The notes: generated by a model not told the origin, from the letters alone. A stretch of DNA of 64,000 nt from Pseudomonas rhizoryzae (GCF_005250615.1 NZ_SULM01000005.1:310001-374000), one strand, 5' to 3'; counted from the first letter of the stretch, positions 48,698 through 58,296 are shown. Translations and numbers: made by a program.

Positions 48698-49600
48698 ATG
48701 AACGCACTCATTTCGGTCGGCCAGCTCGACCGCCAGAAGTACCTCGGCAGCAGCGACGTTGCCGGCATCCTCGGCATCAGCCCCTGGCGCACGCCGCTGG
48801 ACGTCTACCTCGACAAGGTCCAGGGCCGCCAGCCCGACGATCCGGCGAAGGCCAAAATCTTCGCCCGCGGCTCGCGGATGGAGCCCTACGTCATCGACCT
48901 GCTGGCCGAAGAGACCGGGATGGTGATCGTCCGCCGCGGCGAGCGGTACCGCGACCCGGTGCATACCTACATGGCCGCGGAGATCGATGCCGAGGCCGAG
49001 ACAGGCGAGAACATCGAGATCAAGACGGTCTCCCCGTTCAAGGCCCAGGCATGGGGTGAAGAGCAGACCGATGCCATCCCGGTGCATTACACCGCCCAGG
49101 CCATGCACGGCCTGATGGTCACTGGGCGGCAAGTCTGCGTCTTCGGCGTGCTGATCGGCGGCGATGACTTCCGGATCTACCGGGTCGAGCGCGACGACGA
49201 GACCATCGAGGCGATCCGCGCCGCCGAGATCGAGTTCTGGGAGCGGATCCAGCGCAAGGAACCACCGCCGCCCTCGACCGTCACCGACATCCTGCGGCTC
49301 TTCGACAAGGATTCCGGCGCCAGTATCGAAGCGGACGGCACCACAGCTGCCATGGTTGCCGAGCTGTCCAGCATCAAGACCCAGCTAAAGCGTCTGGAGA
49401 ACGAGAAGGAGCGTCTGGAAGAGCACATCAAGGTGTTCATGCTCGATTGCACCTCCCTGACGGTGCAGGGCCGGCCGGTGGCCACCTGGAAGACCCAGGA
49501 AAGCCGGCGCTTCGACCAGACCGCATTCGGCGAGGCGCATCCCGCCCTGCTCGAGCAGTTCAAGCGGACCAACAGGTCCCGCGTCTTTCGCCTCAAGTAA
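48698..49600 (+). CDS. YqaJ-family (lambda Exo-like) alkaline exonuclease
   Basis: The 300-residue protein is a YqaJ viral recombinase. The N terminus YLGSSDVAGILGISPWRTPLDVYLDK (in blocks) is diagnostic. Catalytic residues lie in MEPYVIDL, AAEIDAEAE and ENIEIKTVSPF. It digests one strand of double-stranded DNA ends and makes 3' tails for the partner annealing protein RecT encoded next. The C-terminal 100 residues contain a coiled coil. Confidence 0.88.
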   Translation: MNALISVGQLDRQKYLGSSDVAGILGISPWRTPLDVYLDKVQGRQPDDPAKAKIFARGSRMEPYVIDLLAEETGMVIVRRGERYRDPVHTYMAAEIDAEAETGENIEIKTVSPFKAQAWGEEQTDAIPVHYTAQAMHGLMVTGRQVCVFGVLIGGDDFRIYRVERDDETIEAIRAAEIEFWERIQRKEPPPPSTVTDILRLFDKDSGASIEADGTTAAMVAELSSIKTQLKRLENEKERLEEHIKVFMLDCTSLTVQGRPVATWKTQESRRFDQTAFGEAHPALLEQFKRTNRSRVFRLK

Positions 49601-49611
49601 GGAAACCAAAC

Positions 49612-50595
49612 ATGTCCCAAGCACAGCTCAAGGCGGCCGCCCAGGGCGGCGCCGGCAATTCCCGCCAGATCCTGGCCCAGACCGCCACGGATGCCGGCGC
49701 TGGCAACGTGAAGAAATTCTTCGAGAGCCAGAAAGGCATGCTCAAGCAGGTGCTGCCCAAGCACCTGGACCCTGACCGGATGCTCCGGATCGCCCTGGGC
49801 GCCATGCGCACCACGCCGAAGCTCATGAACTGCACCGTCGAGTCCCTGCTGGGCGCCGCGGTCCAGTGCTCGATGCTCGGCCTGGAGCCGAACACACCGA
49901 TGGGCCACATCTACCTGATCCCCTTCGACAAGCGGGAGAAGGTCGGCGGAGAGTGGCGGACCACGAAGACCGAAGTCCAGATCATCATGGGCTACAAGGG
50001 GATGCTGGACCTGGCGCGGCGCTCCGGTCAGATCATCAGCATCGGCGCCCACGAGGTCTGCGAGAACGACGAGTTCGACTATGCCTACGGCTTGGACGAA
50101 CGCCTGCACCACAAGCCGGCCCTGGGTGACCGTGGCGAGGTCATCGCTTTCTACGCGGTGGCGAAGCTCGTCGGCGGCGGCCACGCCTTTGAGGTGATGA
50201 GCCGGCAACAGGTCGACCAGATCCGCGACAAGTCGGCCGAGAAGAACCGGGCGAAGCGCGATAACCGCGGCAACTTCATCATCACCGGCCCCTGGGCCGA
50301 TCACTACGTTGAGATGGGCCGCAAGACCGTCACCCGGCGGCTCTTCAAGTGGTTGCCGATGAGTATCGAGATGGCCAATGCCGCCAGTCTGGACGAACGA
50401 GCCGACACCGGCGCAAGCCAGGCGCTGGATACCGCGCTGCATGGCGACTACACCGTGCTCACCCCGAGCGATCCCGAGCCGCAGGAGCCGGAAGGCGCCG
50501 GCGCCCAGGCCGAGCATCAGGACGAGCAGCCAGCCACCGACACCGGGTCGACCGAGCAGCAGCAGGTCGGTGACGACGAATTCAGCATGGAGTGA
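49612..50595 (+). CDS. recT: RecT-family single-strand annealing protein
   Basis: The 327-residue protein matches RecT. The blocks are HLDPDRMLRIALGAMRTTPKL, SLLGAAVQCSMLGLEPNT, YLIPF, VQIIMGYKGMLDLARRSG and GPWADHYVEMGRKTVTRRLFKWLP (quoted in parts). A disordered acidic, Gln-rich tail follows. It pairs complementary strands and with the YqaJ nuclease forms the phage recombination system. The ATG at 49612 follows AAGGAAACC. Confidence 0.93.
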   Translation: MSQAQLKAAAQGGAGNSRQILAQTATDAGAGNVKKFFESQKGMLKQVLPKHLDPDRMLRIALGAMRTTPKLMNCTVESLLGAAVQCSMLGLEPNTPMGHIYLIPFDKREKVGGEWRTTKTEVQIIMGYKGMLDLARRSGQIISIGAHEVCENDEFDYAYGLDERLHHKPALGDRGEVIAFYAVAKLVGGGHAFEVMSRQQVDQIRDKSAEKNRAKRDNRGNFIITGPWADHYVEMGRKTVTRRLFKWLPMSIEMANAASLDERADTGASQALDTALHGDYTVLTPSDPEPQEPEGAGAQAEHQDEQPATDTGSTEQQQVGDDEFSME

Positions 50596-50801
50596 TGGCC
50601 ATGGCCAGCCGGACCGTAGAGGAGCTGTTCGACCGCGTCGAGCAGTTCACCGCCCTGCTGGCCGCCGCTGAGGACGGCGCGGATACGGACTGGGAGATCC
50701 AGTTCACCACGGACATCCGCGACCAGTTCGAGCGCTACGGCGCACATACCTACCTCAGCGACGCCCAGCTGCAGTCGCTCAACAAGATCGCCCACCAGTA
50801 G
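50592..50801 (+). CDS. Small hypothetical protein after recT
   Basis: The 69-residue protein starts at a GTG or one of the next ATG codons directly overlapping the recT stop. It reads ASRTVEELFDRVEQFTALL and is acidic and helical. It is coupled to recT. No function is recognised. Confidence 0.58.
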   Translation: MMAMASRTVEELFDRVEQFTALLAAAEDGADTDWEIQFTTDIRDQFERYGAHTYLSDAQLQSLNKIAHQ

Positions 50802-50811
50802 GAACCCACCC

Positions 50812-51654
50812 ATGAAAATGGAACACCGCGCCATCATCGAAAGCGCCAAGCGTCACGGCTGCATGCCCTCGGAACTCGCTCACCAGCTGCTGGTACACGA
50901 CCTGGTGGAGACCTGCCTCTTCGAGCTGCACAACCTCAAGGCGCCCTATCACAAGCTGAACGAGGGCCAGCAGCAGGAAGTGATCGACCGGATCACCGAG
51001 AAGGCCGAGGAAGCGGTGACGATCGCCGTCCGGATCATCAGCGCCCGAGGCGCTGCTGCGGTGCCGATCGAGGTGCGGTCAATCAAGGTAGAGGCCAAGG
51101 CCCTGACGGTAACGGCCAAGGTTGATGCCCTGGAACCGGGCAAGCACGAACTGACTGACTCGGCCGGCAAGCTCTGCCTGCTGGTGCTGGCGCCGGATGA
51201 TTACCGCGAAGGCCTGGACGCCATCCAGCCCGACCGTGACCAGTCGGACCTGCCGCTGGCGGTCGGTGACCTGCTGGGCAGCCCGGAAGAGCTGGCCGAG
51301 CGCCTGGGCGGCACCGCCGAGGACCTGGCGCAAGCAGCAGACGGCGCAGCTACAGACGAAGCGCTCCAGCAGCAGGATGCCCAGCCCGAGGATGCTGGCG
51401 CCGCAGAGCCATATCCCGCGGCATACGGCGTCGTACCCTATTCCGACATCTGCGCCGTCCTGGCCCGCGCCACGCCGCCCGTGACCATCGACTACCTGCA
51501 GAGCCGGTTCGCTATTGGCAGCGACGCCGCCCGCGCCCTGGTGGTCCGCCTGCTCGATGACAAGGTCATCGCCGTGCAGAGCGAAGCGGAAAACCCGCTA
51601 CACAACACCTACCGCGTCACCAAGGACCTCGACGAAGTCGTCTCGATGGAGTAA
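50812..51654 (+). CDS. Hypothetical recombination-region protein with C-terminal winged helix
   Basis: The 280-residue protein has a helical N terminus, a beta-rich middle (PIEVRSIKVEAKALTVTAKVDA in blocks) and an acidic linker (QQQDAQPEDAGAAE). The C-terminal winged-helix-like segment (YSDICAVLARATPPVTIDYLQ, IGSDAARALVVRLLDD) resembles the FtsK gamma domain. The last part may bind DNA. The gene sits between recT and an SMC-like ATPase and is probably part of the recombination module. Confidence 0.62.
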   Translation: MKMEHRAIIESAKRHGCMPSELAHQLLVHDLVETCLFELHNLKAPYHKLNEGQQQEVIDRITEKAEEAVTIAVRIISARGAAAVPIEVRSIKVEAKALTVTAKVDALEPGKHELTDSAGKLCLLVLAPDDYREGLDAIQPDRDQSDLPLAVGDLLGSPEELAERLGGTAEDLAQAADGAATDEALQQQDAQPEDAGAAEPYPAAYGVVPYSDICAVLARATPPVTIDYLQSRFAIGSDAARALVVRLLDDKVIAVQSEAENPLHNTYRVTKDLDEVVSME

Positions 51655-51659
51655 CAGCC

Positions 51660-53399
51660 ATGCGCATCACGAATATCACCGCTACCAACGTCCAGGGGCT
51701 GCGAAATGCAGCCCTTGTCGTATCTGAGCCCCTGCTACTGGTGTCCGGTGACAATGGCGCCGGTAAAAGCTCACTGCTCGACAGCATCGCCATGGCGTTC
51801 ACCGGGCAGCCGCGCCGCGTTTCCCTGAAGAAGGAGCTTGACCGGCTGGTAACCGAGGGCGCGAAGAAAGGCGAGGCCCATGTCACCTACGTCGACGCCG
51901 CTGGCGAAAGCCAGACCGCCTGGATGATGCTGCCGGGTGGTAAATCGGTGGTAATTCCTGATGCGCCGTTTCTTCCCTTTGTCCTGGAAGCCGCGAGATT
52001 CGCGGCCCTGGATGGTAAAGATCGACGGAAGGTGCTGTTCGACCTGACCGGTGCGGGCGCCGGTGCCGCTGAGGTGGCCCGCCGCCTGGAAGCCAAGGGC
52101 GCCGACCTGGCGAAGTTCGAGAAGGTGAAGCCGCTGCTGCGCGGTGGCTTCCCTGCTGCCGAGGCCCAGGCCAAGGAATACGCCGCCGAGTCGCGCGGCG
52201 CCTGGAAGGCTATCACCGGCGAGAACTACGGCAGCCAGAAGGCCGAGGCGTGGGAGCCAGATTTACCGTCCACCACCGTCACCCAGGAGCAGATCGCCGA
52301 GGCCGCCAAGGCCTTGTCCGATCTCGACGGCGACCTGGCCGAAGCGCAGCAGACCCTGGGCGGCCACAAGGCCAATGTCCAGGCCGCCGCCCAGCGCCAG
52401 GCCCGCATGGCACAGCTGCGCGACACCGCTGACCTGCTGCAGCGCCGCCAGGAGAAACTCAGCGCCGACCAGGCCCGCGTCGCTGAGTGGGAGCCGAAGG
52501 TGGCCGAGGCCCAGCGCGCCGCGGCAGGCGAACCGGCACATGACCCGCTGGCCTGCCCGCACTGTCAGGGCCAGGTGCTGATGGAGCGCGGCCAGCTGGT
52601 GGCCTATGTAGCGCCGGAGAAGGTCGCCGACCCCGAAGCCGCCCGCCGCCTGACCGAATACCAGGGCTATCTGCAAAGCGCTCAGCGCGCAGTGGCCAAC
52701 AGCCAGCGCGACGTCGACCAGAGCCGCGCTGCTACCGAGCAGCTCACCGATCTGGAAGCCCAGGCCGCTGCGGTACCGGATGCCCAGGCCATCGAGAACG
52801 CCGAGCAGGCCATCTCCGGGCTACGCCAGGAGCGCGACAAGGCCCGGGCCAAGCACCAGGCCCTGGTGGACGCCCATGGCGCCATCGCCGGTCGCGACGC
52901 TGCGATCGCCAACGCCGCTCAGCACCATGCCGATGTCGTGGCCTGGTCGCTGATCGCCGACGCCCTGGCGCCCACCGGCATCCCGGCCGAGATCCTCGCC
53001 GGCGCGCTTGACCCGTTCAACGAGCTGCTGGCGGCCCAGGCCGCGGTGGCCAACTGGCAACCGGTGGTGATCACCCCCGAGATCGACATCACCTACGGCG
53101 GCCGCCTCTATGGGCTGCTCTCGGAATCGGAGAAGTGGCGCGCCGACACCTTGCTGGCCGTCGCCATCGCGCGACTGTCCGGCATCCGCCTGGTTCTGCT
53201 GGACCGCTTCGACGTGCTGCAGCCCACCTCCCGCCCCCAGGCGCTGAAGCTGCTGCTGGCCCTGACCCGCTCCGGCGACCTCGACAGCGCCGTCATGGCC
53301 GGGACGATGAAGGAGCCCATGGCCAAGGTGCCGGCCGGCATCCAGCAGGTGTGGATCCAGGGTGGCGTGATCACCGAGACCGAAGCCAAGGCCGCATAA
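51660..53399 (+). CDS. SMC/Rad50-like AAA ATPase
   Basis: The 579-residue protein is a RecF/SbcC-type ABC ATPase. Walker A is SGDNGAGKSSLLD at about residue 30. Two long coiled-coil arms (about 200-290 and 330-420) flank a zinc-hook-like CPHC at about 300. The signature motif LLSESEKWR lies at about 485 and the Walker B-like region LVLLDRFDVL at about 515. Phage proteins of this kind assist recombination or process DNA ends. GGAG lies 8 bp before the ATG. No SbcD-like nuclease is adjacent, but a DEDDh exonuclease follows. Confidence 0.85.
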   Translation: MRITNITATNVQGLRNAALVVSEPLLLVSGDNGAGKSSLLDSIAMAFTGQPRRVSLKKELDRLVTEGAKKGEAHVTYVDAAGESQTAWMMLPGGKSVVIPDAPFLPFVLEAARFAALDGKDRRKVLFDLTGAGAGAAEVARRLEAKGADLAKFEKVKPLLRGGFPAAEAQAKEYAAESRGAWKAITGENYGSQKAEAWEPDLPSTTVTQEQIAEAAKALSDLDGDLAEAQQTLGGHKANVQAAAQRQARMAQLRDTADLLQRRQEKLSADQARVAEWEPKVAEAQRAAAGEPAHDPLACPHCQGQVLMERGQLVAYVAPEKVADPEAARRLTEYQGYLQSAQRAVANSQRDVDQSRAATEQLTDLEAQAAAVPDAQAIENAEQAISGLRQERDKARAKHQALVDAHGAIAGRDAAIANAAQHHADVVAWSLIADALAPTGIPAEILAGALDPFNELLAAQAAVANWQPVVITPEIDITYGGRLYGLLSESEKWRADTLLAVAIARLSGIRLVLLDRFDVLQPTSRPQALKLLLALTRSGDLDSAVMAGTMKEPMAKVPAGIQQVWIQGGVITETEAKAA

Positions 53400-53427
53400 G
53401 CGGCCTTTCATCATTCAAGGATCAGAC

Positions 53428-54144
53428 ATGCAACCGATCATTTTCGATACCGAGACCACCGGCACCGACCACCAGAGCGACCAGATCATCGAGGCCGCGT
53501 GGCTGGTGCTCCCCGACACGCCCTCCGCCTTCATCACCACCCGGTCGCCCGATGAGTTCGAGCATTACCACGAGCGGTTCAAGCCCACCGTGGCCATCAG
53601 CCTCGGCGCCCAGGCCACCCACCACATCATCTGCACCGACCTGGTGGATTGCCGCGAGCACACCCAGTTTGCGCTGCCGCCCGGCGAGGTTCTGATGATC
53701 GGCCATAACGTCGACTTCGATTGGCGCATGGCTGGCGAGCCCAAGCGAGTGCGCCGCATCTGCACCCTGGCGCTGAGCCGGTTCCTGTTCCCTGACAAGG
53801 ACAGCCACACCCAGTCGGCGATGATTTACATGATCGGACGCCGCTATGGCCGTGAGGCCTGGGCCCGCGACCTGCTGCAGAACGCCCACGCAGCGCTCGA
53901 CGACGTCCGGAACTGCGCGATCCTGCTGCGCTTCCTGCTGATCAACGCCGCGAAAGACGGCCACGAGATCGACACCTGGGATCAGGTCTATGCCCTCGCC
54001 GAGCGCGCCCGGATCCCCACGGTGATGCCCTACGGCAAGCACAAGGGCACAAAAATCAGCCAGATACCCAGCGACTACAAGGCATGGCTGCTACGCCAGG
54101 CCGACGTCGACCCCTACCTGGTCCAGGCCCTGCGGGCTGGCTAG
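53428..54144 (+). CDS. DEDDh 3'-5' exonuclease with DUF3820 tail
   Basis: The 238-residue protein has a DnaQ-like domain with motif I FDTETTGTD, motif II GHNVDFDWRM and motif III NAHAALDDVRN, the complete DEDDh set. The C-terminal 45 residues (MPYGKHKGTKISQIPSDYKAWLL) match DUF3820. The closest role is exonuclease X-like degradation of single-stranded 3' ends. AAGGA precedes the ATG. It is part of the rightward recombination operon. Confidence 0.87.
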   Translation: MQPIIFDTETTGTDHQSDQIIEAAWLVLPDTPSAFITTRSPDEFEHYHERFKPTVAISLGAQATHHIICTDLVDCREHTQFALPPGEVLMIGHNVDFDWRMAGEPKRVRRICTLALSRFLFPDKDSHTQSAMIYMIGRRYGREAWARDLLQNAHAALDDVRNCAILLRFLLINAAKDGHEIDTWDQVYALAERARIPTVMPYGKHKGTKISQIPSDYKAWLLRQADVDPYLVQALRAG

Positions 54145-54196
54145 CTACGACAGCTGAAATAGGCGGCGGCATAGCCGCCTTGCTTCACCGCATGAA

Positions 54197-54718
54197 TTAA
54201 ATCCTGGGCGACGGGGCGACTTGCGAAGCTAGATAATTTCTCATGCGCGTAACTAGATACGCCGGATGGTACGCCTCAAATGTTTGAGAGGGATTGGCCG
54301 GACATACCCACTCGAAGAACTCAAGATGTTCTCCTAGTGTTTTTCCGAACAAACCAGTGAATAGCTCTTCCCCCTCTGCATACGAACTACTTTCGAAATC
54401 GTCGAAGTTATGCGCAGCAAACTTATTCCTAAGCCTGACCAGTTTTTTATCCGTGCAAAACCTTCGGAACAGACCAATTTGTTCCCTTATATCGCTGGGA
54501 AGCTCTCGGGTCTCGATTCCGTAATCCTTGAGAATATCGTGAAGTTTCACCAACGAAAGTACACAGGAGATTTTGCACATCCTGGCTATCCCAAGAAATG
54601 CAGCACTGTCAGGGCTCATATCTGAATTTTCAAGGTAGTCCCTGAATACCTTCCCAGGTGTAACCAAGTCATAGACCAGATCCACCAACAGCCAAATCAG
54701 GTGTTCTTTTCTATCCAC
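54197..54718 (-). CDS. HEPN/AbiU2-like protein, candidate phage-defence gene
   Basis: The 173-residue protein is helical, begins MDRKEHLIWLLVDLVYDL and contains LVRLRNKFAAHNFDDF. The R-N-x4-H pattern after a Lys/Leu-rich helix is the HEPN RNase motif, and the setting resembles the AbiU2 subgroup. It is clearly AT-richer than everything around it and points leftward inside a rightward operon. These are signs of a separately acquired, independently expressed gene. An abortive-infection role against other phages is inferred, not shown. Confidence 0.65.
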   Translation of the reverse strand: MDRKEHLIWLLVDLVYDLVTPGKVFRDYLENSDMSPDSAAFLGIARMCKISCVLSLVKLHDILKDYGIETRELPSDIREQIGLFRRFCTDKKLVRLRNKFAAHNFDDFESSSYAEGEELFTGLFGKTLGEHLEFFEWVCPANPSQTFEAYHPAYLVTRMRNYLASQVAPSPRI

Positions 54719-54801
54719 TGACTTCTCCGCTTAAAGGGCTCGCCCGTATTCAGCGAGCTATGTGAGCAAAGATCAAACTCTACCTCACAAGGAAACCGAA
54801 C

Positions 54802-56973
54802 ATGACCGCATTCCAGCGGCGGGCCTCGCTCGACTTCAAAACGCAGTACGGCCTGGGCTTCAGCAGCCAGGACGACGAGATCATCGTGGACTTCTTCTGC
54901 GGTGGCGGCGGCGCCGGTACCGGGCTGGAGATGGGTCTGGGCCGCCCGGTCGCCGTGGCCAAGAACCACAGCGCGGCGGCGATCAGCATGCACACCGCCA
55001 ACCACCCCACTGCCCGGCACTTCACCACTGACGTGTTCGACGGCGATCCGGATGCCGAGTGCGCGGGCCGCCCGGTCGGCTGGTTCCACATGAGCCCCGA
55101 CTGCACCCACCACAGCCAAGCCGCCGGCGGACAACCGCGGAAGCGCGAGATTCGGAACCTGTCCTGGATCGGGCTGAAGTGGGCCGGCAAGAAGCGCCCC
55201 CGGGTGATCAGCTTGGAGAATGTGAAGCAGATCCTGCAGTGGGGCCCGCTGATCGCCAAGCGCTGCAAGGCGACCGGCCGGGTGATGAAGGTCGACGGCA
55301 CGGTGGCCGCCCTCGGTGAGCGAGTGCCGGTGCACCAGCAGTTCCTGGTGCCGGACCCGAAGCGGAAGGGCCAGACCTGGCGCCGCTTCGTGCAGCTGCT
55401 GCAGGGCATGGGCTACCAGGTGGAATGGGAAGTCGGCCGGGCCTGCGACTATGGCGCGCCCACTAGCCGCGAGCGCCTGTTCATGATCGCCCGCTGCGAT
55501 GGCCAGCCCATCGTCTGGCCGGCGCCTACGCACGCCAAGGCCCCGGCCAAGGGCCAGAAGAAGTGGCGCAGCGCCGCGGAGTGCATCGACTGGTCGATCC
55601 CCTGCCCCTCGATCTTTGAGCGGAAGAAGCCGCTGGCCGCCGCCACGCTGCGCCGGGTGGCCAAGGGCATGCGCAAGTTCGTGCTGGACTCAGCGGATCC
55701 GTTCATAGTGCCGATCGCCAATTGGTCGCGAGAAGCAGCCATCTCGGTAGACGAGCCACTGCACACCATCACGGCCTGGCCGCGTGGCGGATCCTTCGCG
55801 GTGGCCAGCCCGATCATCGCGCCGGCTACCCACCAGGGCGCCGATCGGGTGCACGACCCACGTGAGCCACTGCCGACCGTGACGTGCGCGAACCGCGGCG
55901 AGCAGATGCTGGTGAGCCCCACGCTGATCGGCCTGGGAGGCCCAGCCTACGCAGGGAAACCCGCCGACGCCGGCGCCCCGCTGGGTAGCATCCTGACCGA
56001 GAACCATCGCGCGGTGGTGGCGCCAACGCTCGTATCGGTGGGCTACGGTGAGCGCCAGGGGCAAGAGCCGCGCGTACCAGGCCTGGACAAGCCGCTGGGC
56101 ACAGTGATGGCCGGCGGGATCAAGCACGCGGTCGCAGCCGCGCACCTGGTGAAATTCCGCTTCGACTCCGCCGGCGCCGCTGCAGATGAGCCGATGCCCA
56201 CTATCACCAGTGGGGGCGACTGCCAGCGCCCCGCCGGCGCAGCACATGCGATGGGCGTCTGCACGGCGTTCCTGGAACAAGCGAACGGCGGCTTCAATAC
56301 CACGCCAGCGCACAGCGTAGAGCGGCCGATGACCACGGTGACCAACTCGGGCAGCCAGCAGCGCCTGGCGGTGGCCACCCTCGCCCACCTCCGCGGCAAC
56401 TGCGATGCGCGGGCGCCGCAGGATCCGCTGCACACCATCAGCGCTGCGGGCCAGCACCATGGTGCGGTCACCGCCTTCCTGTCCCGCCAGTTCGGCGCCT
56501 CCATCGGCCAGGGCTTGGAAGAGCCCGCGCCCACCGTCACCGCGGGCGGCGGCGGCAAGACCTCGGTGGTCGAGCTGCAGCTGTCGCCGGAGGTCGAGGC
56601 CGGCGCCCTGCGCGTGGCCGCCTTCTTGATGAGCTACTACGGCACCGACAACACCAGCCGGCCGGACGAGCCATCCCCCACAGTCACCACCAAGGACCGG
56701 CTGGCCCTGGTCACCGTCACCATCCAGGGCACGCCCTACGTGGTGGTGGACATCGGCCTGCGCATGCTGCAGCCGCGCGAGCTCTACCGCGCCCAGGGCT
56801 TCCCGGACGACTACCAGATCGACCGCGGCGCCGACGGCAAGGCCTTCACCAAGAGCCAGCAGGTGCACATGTGCGGTAACAGCGTCAGCCCTCCCCACAT
56901 GGCCGCGATCGCCCGGGCCAATGATCCCTGGCGCGCCGCGGCAATGGCGCCGAGCAAGACAGTGGCCGCCTGA
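54802..56973 (+). CDS. Cytosine-5 DNA methyltransferase with extended repeat region
   Basis: The 723-residue protein has the C5-methyltransferase order. Motif I is VDFFCGGGGAGTGLEMG (about 29). Motif IV is MSPDCTHHSQAAGG (about 96, with SPDC instead of the usual PPC). Motif VI is SLENV (about 136), and motif X is GNSVSPPHMAA near the C terminus. Between about 310 and 640 a P-x-x-T-[IV] motif recurs about nine times at 25-60 residue spacing in the target-recognition region. It should modify phage or host DNA, probably against restriction. There is no partner endonuclease. Confidence 0.87.
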   Translation: MTAFQRRASLDFKTQYGLGFSSQDDEIIVDFFCGGGGAGTGLEMGLGRPVAVAKNHSAAAISMHTANHPTARHFTTDVFDGDPDAECAGRPVGWFHMSPDCTHHSQAAGGQPRKREIRNLSWIGLKWAGKKRPRVISLENVKQILQWGPLIAKRCKATGRVMKVDGTVAALGERVPVHQQFLVPDPKRKGQTWRRFVQLLQGMGYQVEWEVGRACDYGAPTSRERLFMIARCDGQPIVWPAPTHAKAPAKGQKKWRSAAECIDWSIPCPSIFERKKPLAAATLRRVAKGMRKFVLDSADPFIVPIANWSREAAISVDEPLHTITAWPRGGSFAVASPIIAPATHQGADRVHDPREPLPTVTCANRGEQMLVSPTLIGLGGPAYAGKPADAGAPLGSILTENHRAVVAPTLVSVGYGERQGQEPRVPGLDKPLGTVMAGGIKHAVAAAHLVKFRFDSAGAAADEPMPTITSGGDCQRPAGAAHAMGVCTAFLEQANGGFNTTPAHSVERPMTTVTNSGSQQRLAVATLAHLRGNCDARAPQDPLHTISAAGQHHGAVTAFLSRQFGASIGQGLEEPAPTVTAGGGGKTSVVELQLSPEVEAGALRVAAFLMSYYGTDNTSRPDEPSPTVTTKDRLALVTVTIQGTPYVVVDIGLRMLQPRELYRAQGFPDDYQIDRGADGKAFTKSQQVHMCGNSVSPPHMAAIARANDPWRAAAMAPSKTVAA

Positions 56974-57015
56974 TACTTCATCCGCGCTTCCGGCGCGCTC
57001 GAGTAAGGAACCCCC

Positions 57016-58152
57016 ATGGACCGATACACCCTGCATCTGGGCGATTGCCTGGAGACCTTGCGGGCCATGCCCGCCTGCTCCGTCGATAGCGTCGTCACCG
57101 ACCCGCCTTACGGCCTAGCGTTCATGGGCAAGCGCTGGGACTACGACGTGCCGAGCACCGAAATCTGGGCTGAGTGCCTGCGCGTACTCAAACCAGGCGG
57201 TCACCTGCTGGCCTTCGCCGGCACCAGGACCCAGCACCGCATGGCCGTCCGCATCGAGGACGCCGGGTTCGAGATCCGCGACATGATCGCCTGGGTCTAC
57301 GGGTCGGGCTTTCCCAAGTCGCACAACCTGGCAGGCGATCGGGAAGGTTGGGGAACTGCCCTGAAGCCTGCACTGGAGCCGATCACTATTGCCCGTAAGC
57401 CCCTTGCCGGCACGGTCGCGGCAAATGTGCAGTTACATGGCACGGGAGCGATCAATATTGACGGATGCCGAGTTGAAACTCCTGATGACACTGCTCGGAT
57501 ATCCAACGGTGCCATACGCGGCGGAAACTTCGCGGCCGGCTCATCTGCACCAGGACCGATTGGGGGAGGACATGCAGCGGGCCGCTGGCCCGCAAACATG
57601 ATCCACGACGGCAGTGACGAGGTGACCACGCTATTCCCATCCACGGGGGGCGCCGCGGCCCCAGTGCACAAGCGCAACGGCGACAAGTTCCGCAACAGTT
57701 ACGGCACCTTCCAGGGAAACGTTGACGAGGCCGGCAGCACCTATCACGCCGACACTGGCAGCGCCGCCCGGTTCTTCTACTGCGCCAAGACCAGCCGCAA
57801 GGACCGCAACGAGGGCCTGCAGGACCCTGGGCCGCAGCTCCAGCGCGGCACCACCTTGCGCAAGGTCGAGAACGCCGACCTCAAGGGCAATAACCACCCC
57901 ACGGTCAAGCCGACCGATCTGATGGCCTACCTGTGCCGCCTGGTGACGCCGCCCGGTGGGATCGTGCTGGACCCGTTCATGGGCTCTGGCTCGACCGGCA
58001 AAGCAGCCCTGCGCGAGGGTTTCCAGTTCATCGGCTGCGAGCTAGAGGAAAGCTACATGGCGATCGCCCGGGCGCGTATTGAGCACGAGGCAGCACGCCT
58101 AGATGCCATCGCTGCATCCCCCGTGCGCGTGCAGTTCGACATCTTCGCGTAA
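57016..58152 (+). CDS. DPPY-class DNA methyltransferase (N6-adenine or N4-cytosine)
   Basis: The 378-residue protein has motif IV TDPPYGLAF at about residue 30 and motif I DPFMGSGSTGKAAL near residue 320, the order of beta-class amino-methyltransferases. The blocks RVLKPGGHLLAFAG and HPTVKPTDLMAYLCRL also fit. DPPY is most often N6-adenine. Together with the cytosine methyltransferase it gives the phage two modification activities and no restriction enzyme. Confidence 0.88.
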   Translation: MDRYTLHLGDCLETLRAMPACSVDSVVTDPPYGLAFMGKRWDYDVPSTEIWAECLRVLKPGGHLLAFAGTRTQHRMAVRIEDAGFEIRDMIAWVYGSGFPKSHNLAGDREGWGTALKPALEPITIARKPLAGTVAANVQLHGTGAINIDGCRVETPDDTARISNGAIRGGNFAAGSSAPGPIGGGHAAGRWPANMIHDGSDEVTTLFPSTGGAAAPVHKRNGDKFRNSYGTFQGNVDEAGSTYHADTGSAARFFYCAKTSRKDRNEGLQDPGPQLQRGTTLRKVENADLKGNNHPTVKPTDLMAYLCRLVTPPGGIVLDPFMGSGSTGKAALREGFQFIGCELEESYMAIARARIEHEAARLDAIAASPVRVQFDIFA

Positions 58153-58198
58153 CACTCCTCGCGCCGTCCGCTGGCGCGCTAACCCAGAGCACCCAGTA

Positions 58199-58294
58199 AT
58201 GAATGCCCCGATCTACTGCCGCACCAGCGGCCAGCGCGTCGGCACCTGCGAGTGCCTGCGCTGCAATCCTCCACCAGCACGAGAGGACGGATAG
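58199..58294 (+). CDS. Tiny Cys-rich peptide (31 residues)
   Basis: A frame starting MNAPIYCRTSGQRVG contains CECLRC and ends shortly before the next gene. It may bind one zinc. There is no good ribosome-binding site, so it remains tentative. Confidence 0.4.
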   Translation: MNAPIYCRTSGQRVGTCECLRCNPPPAREDG

Positions 58295-58296
58295 CC

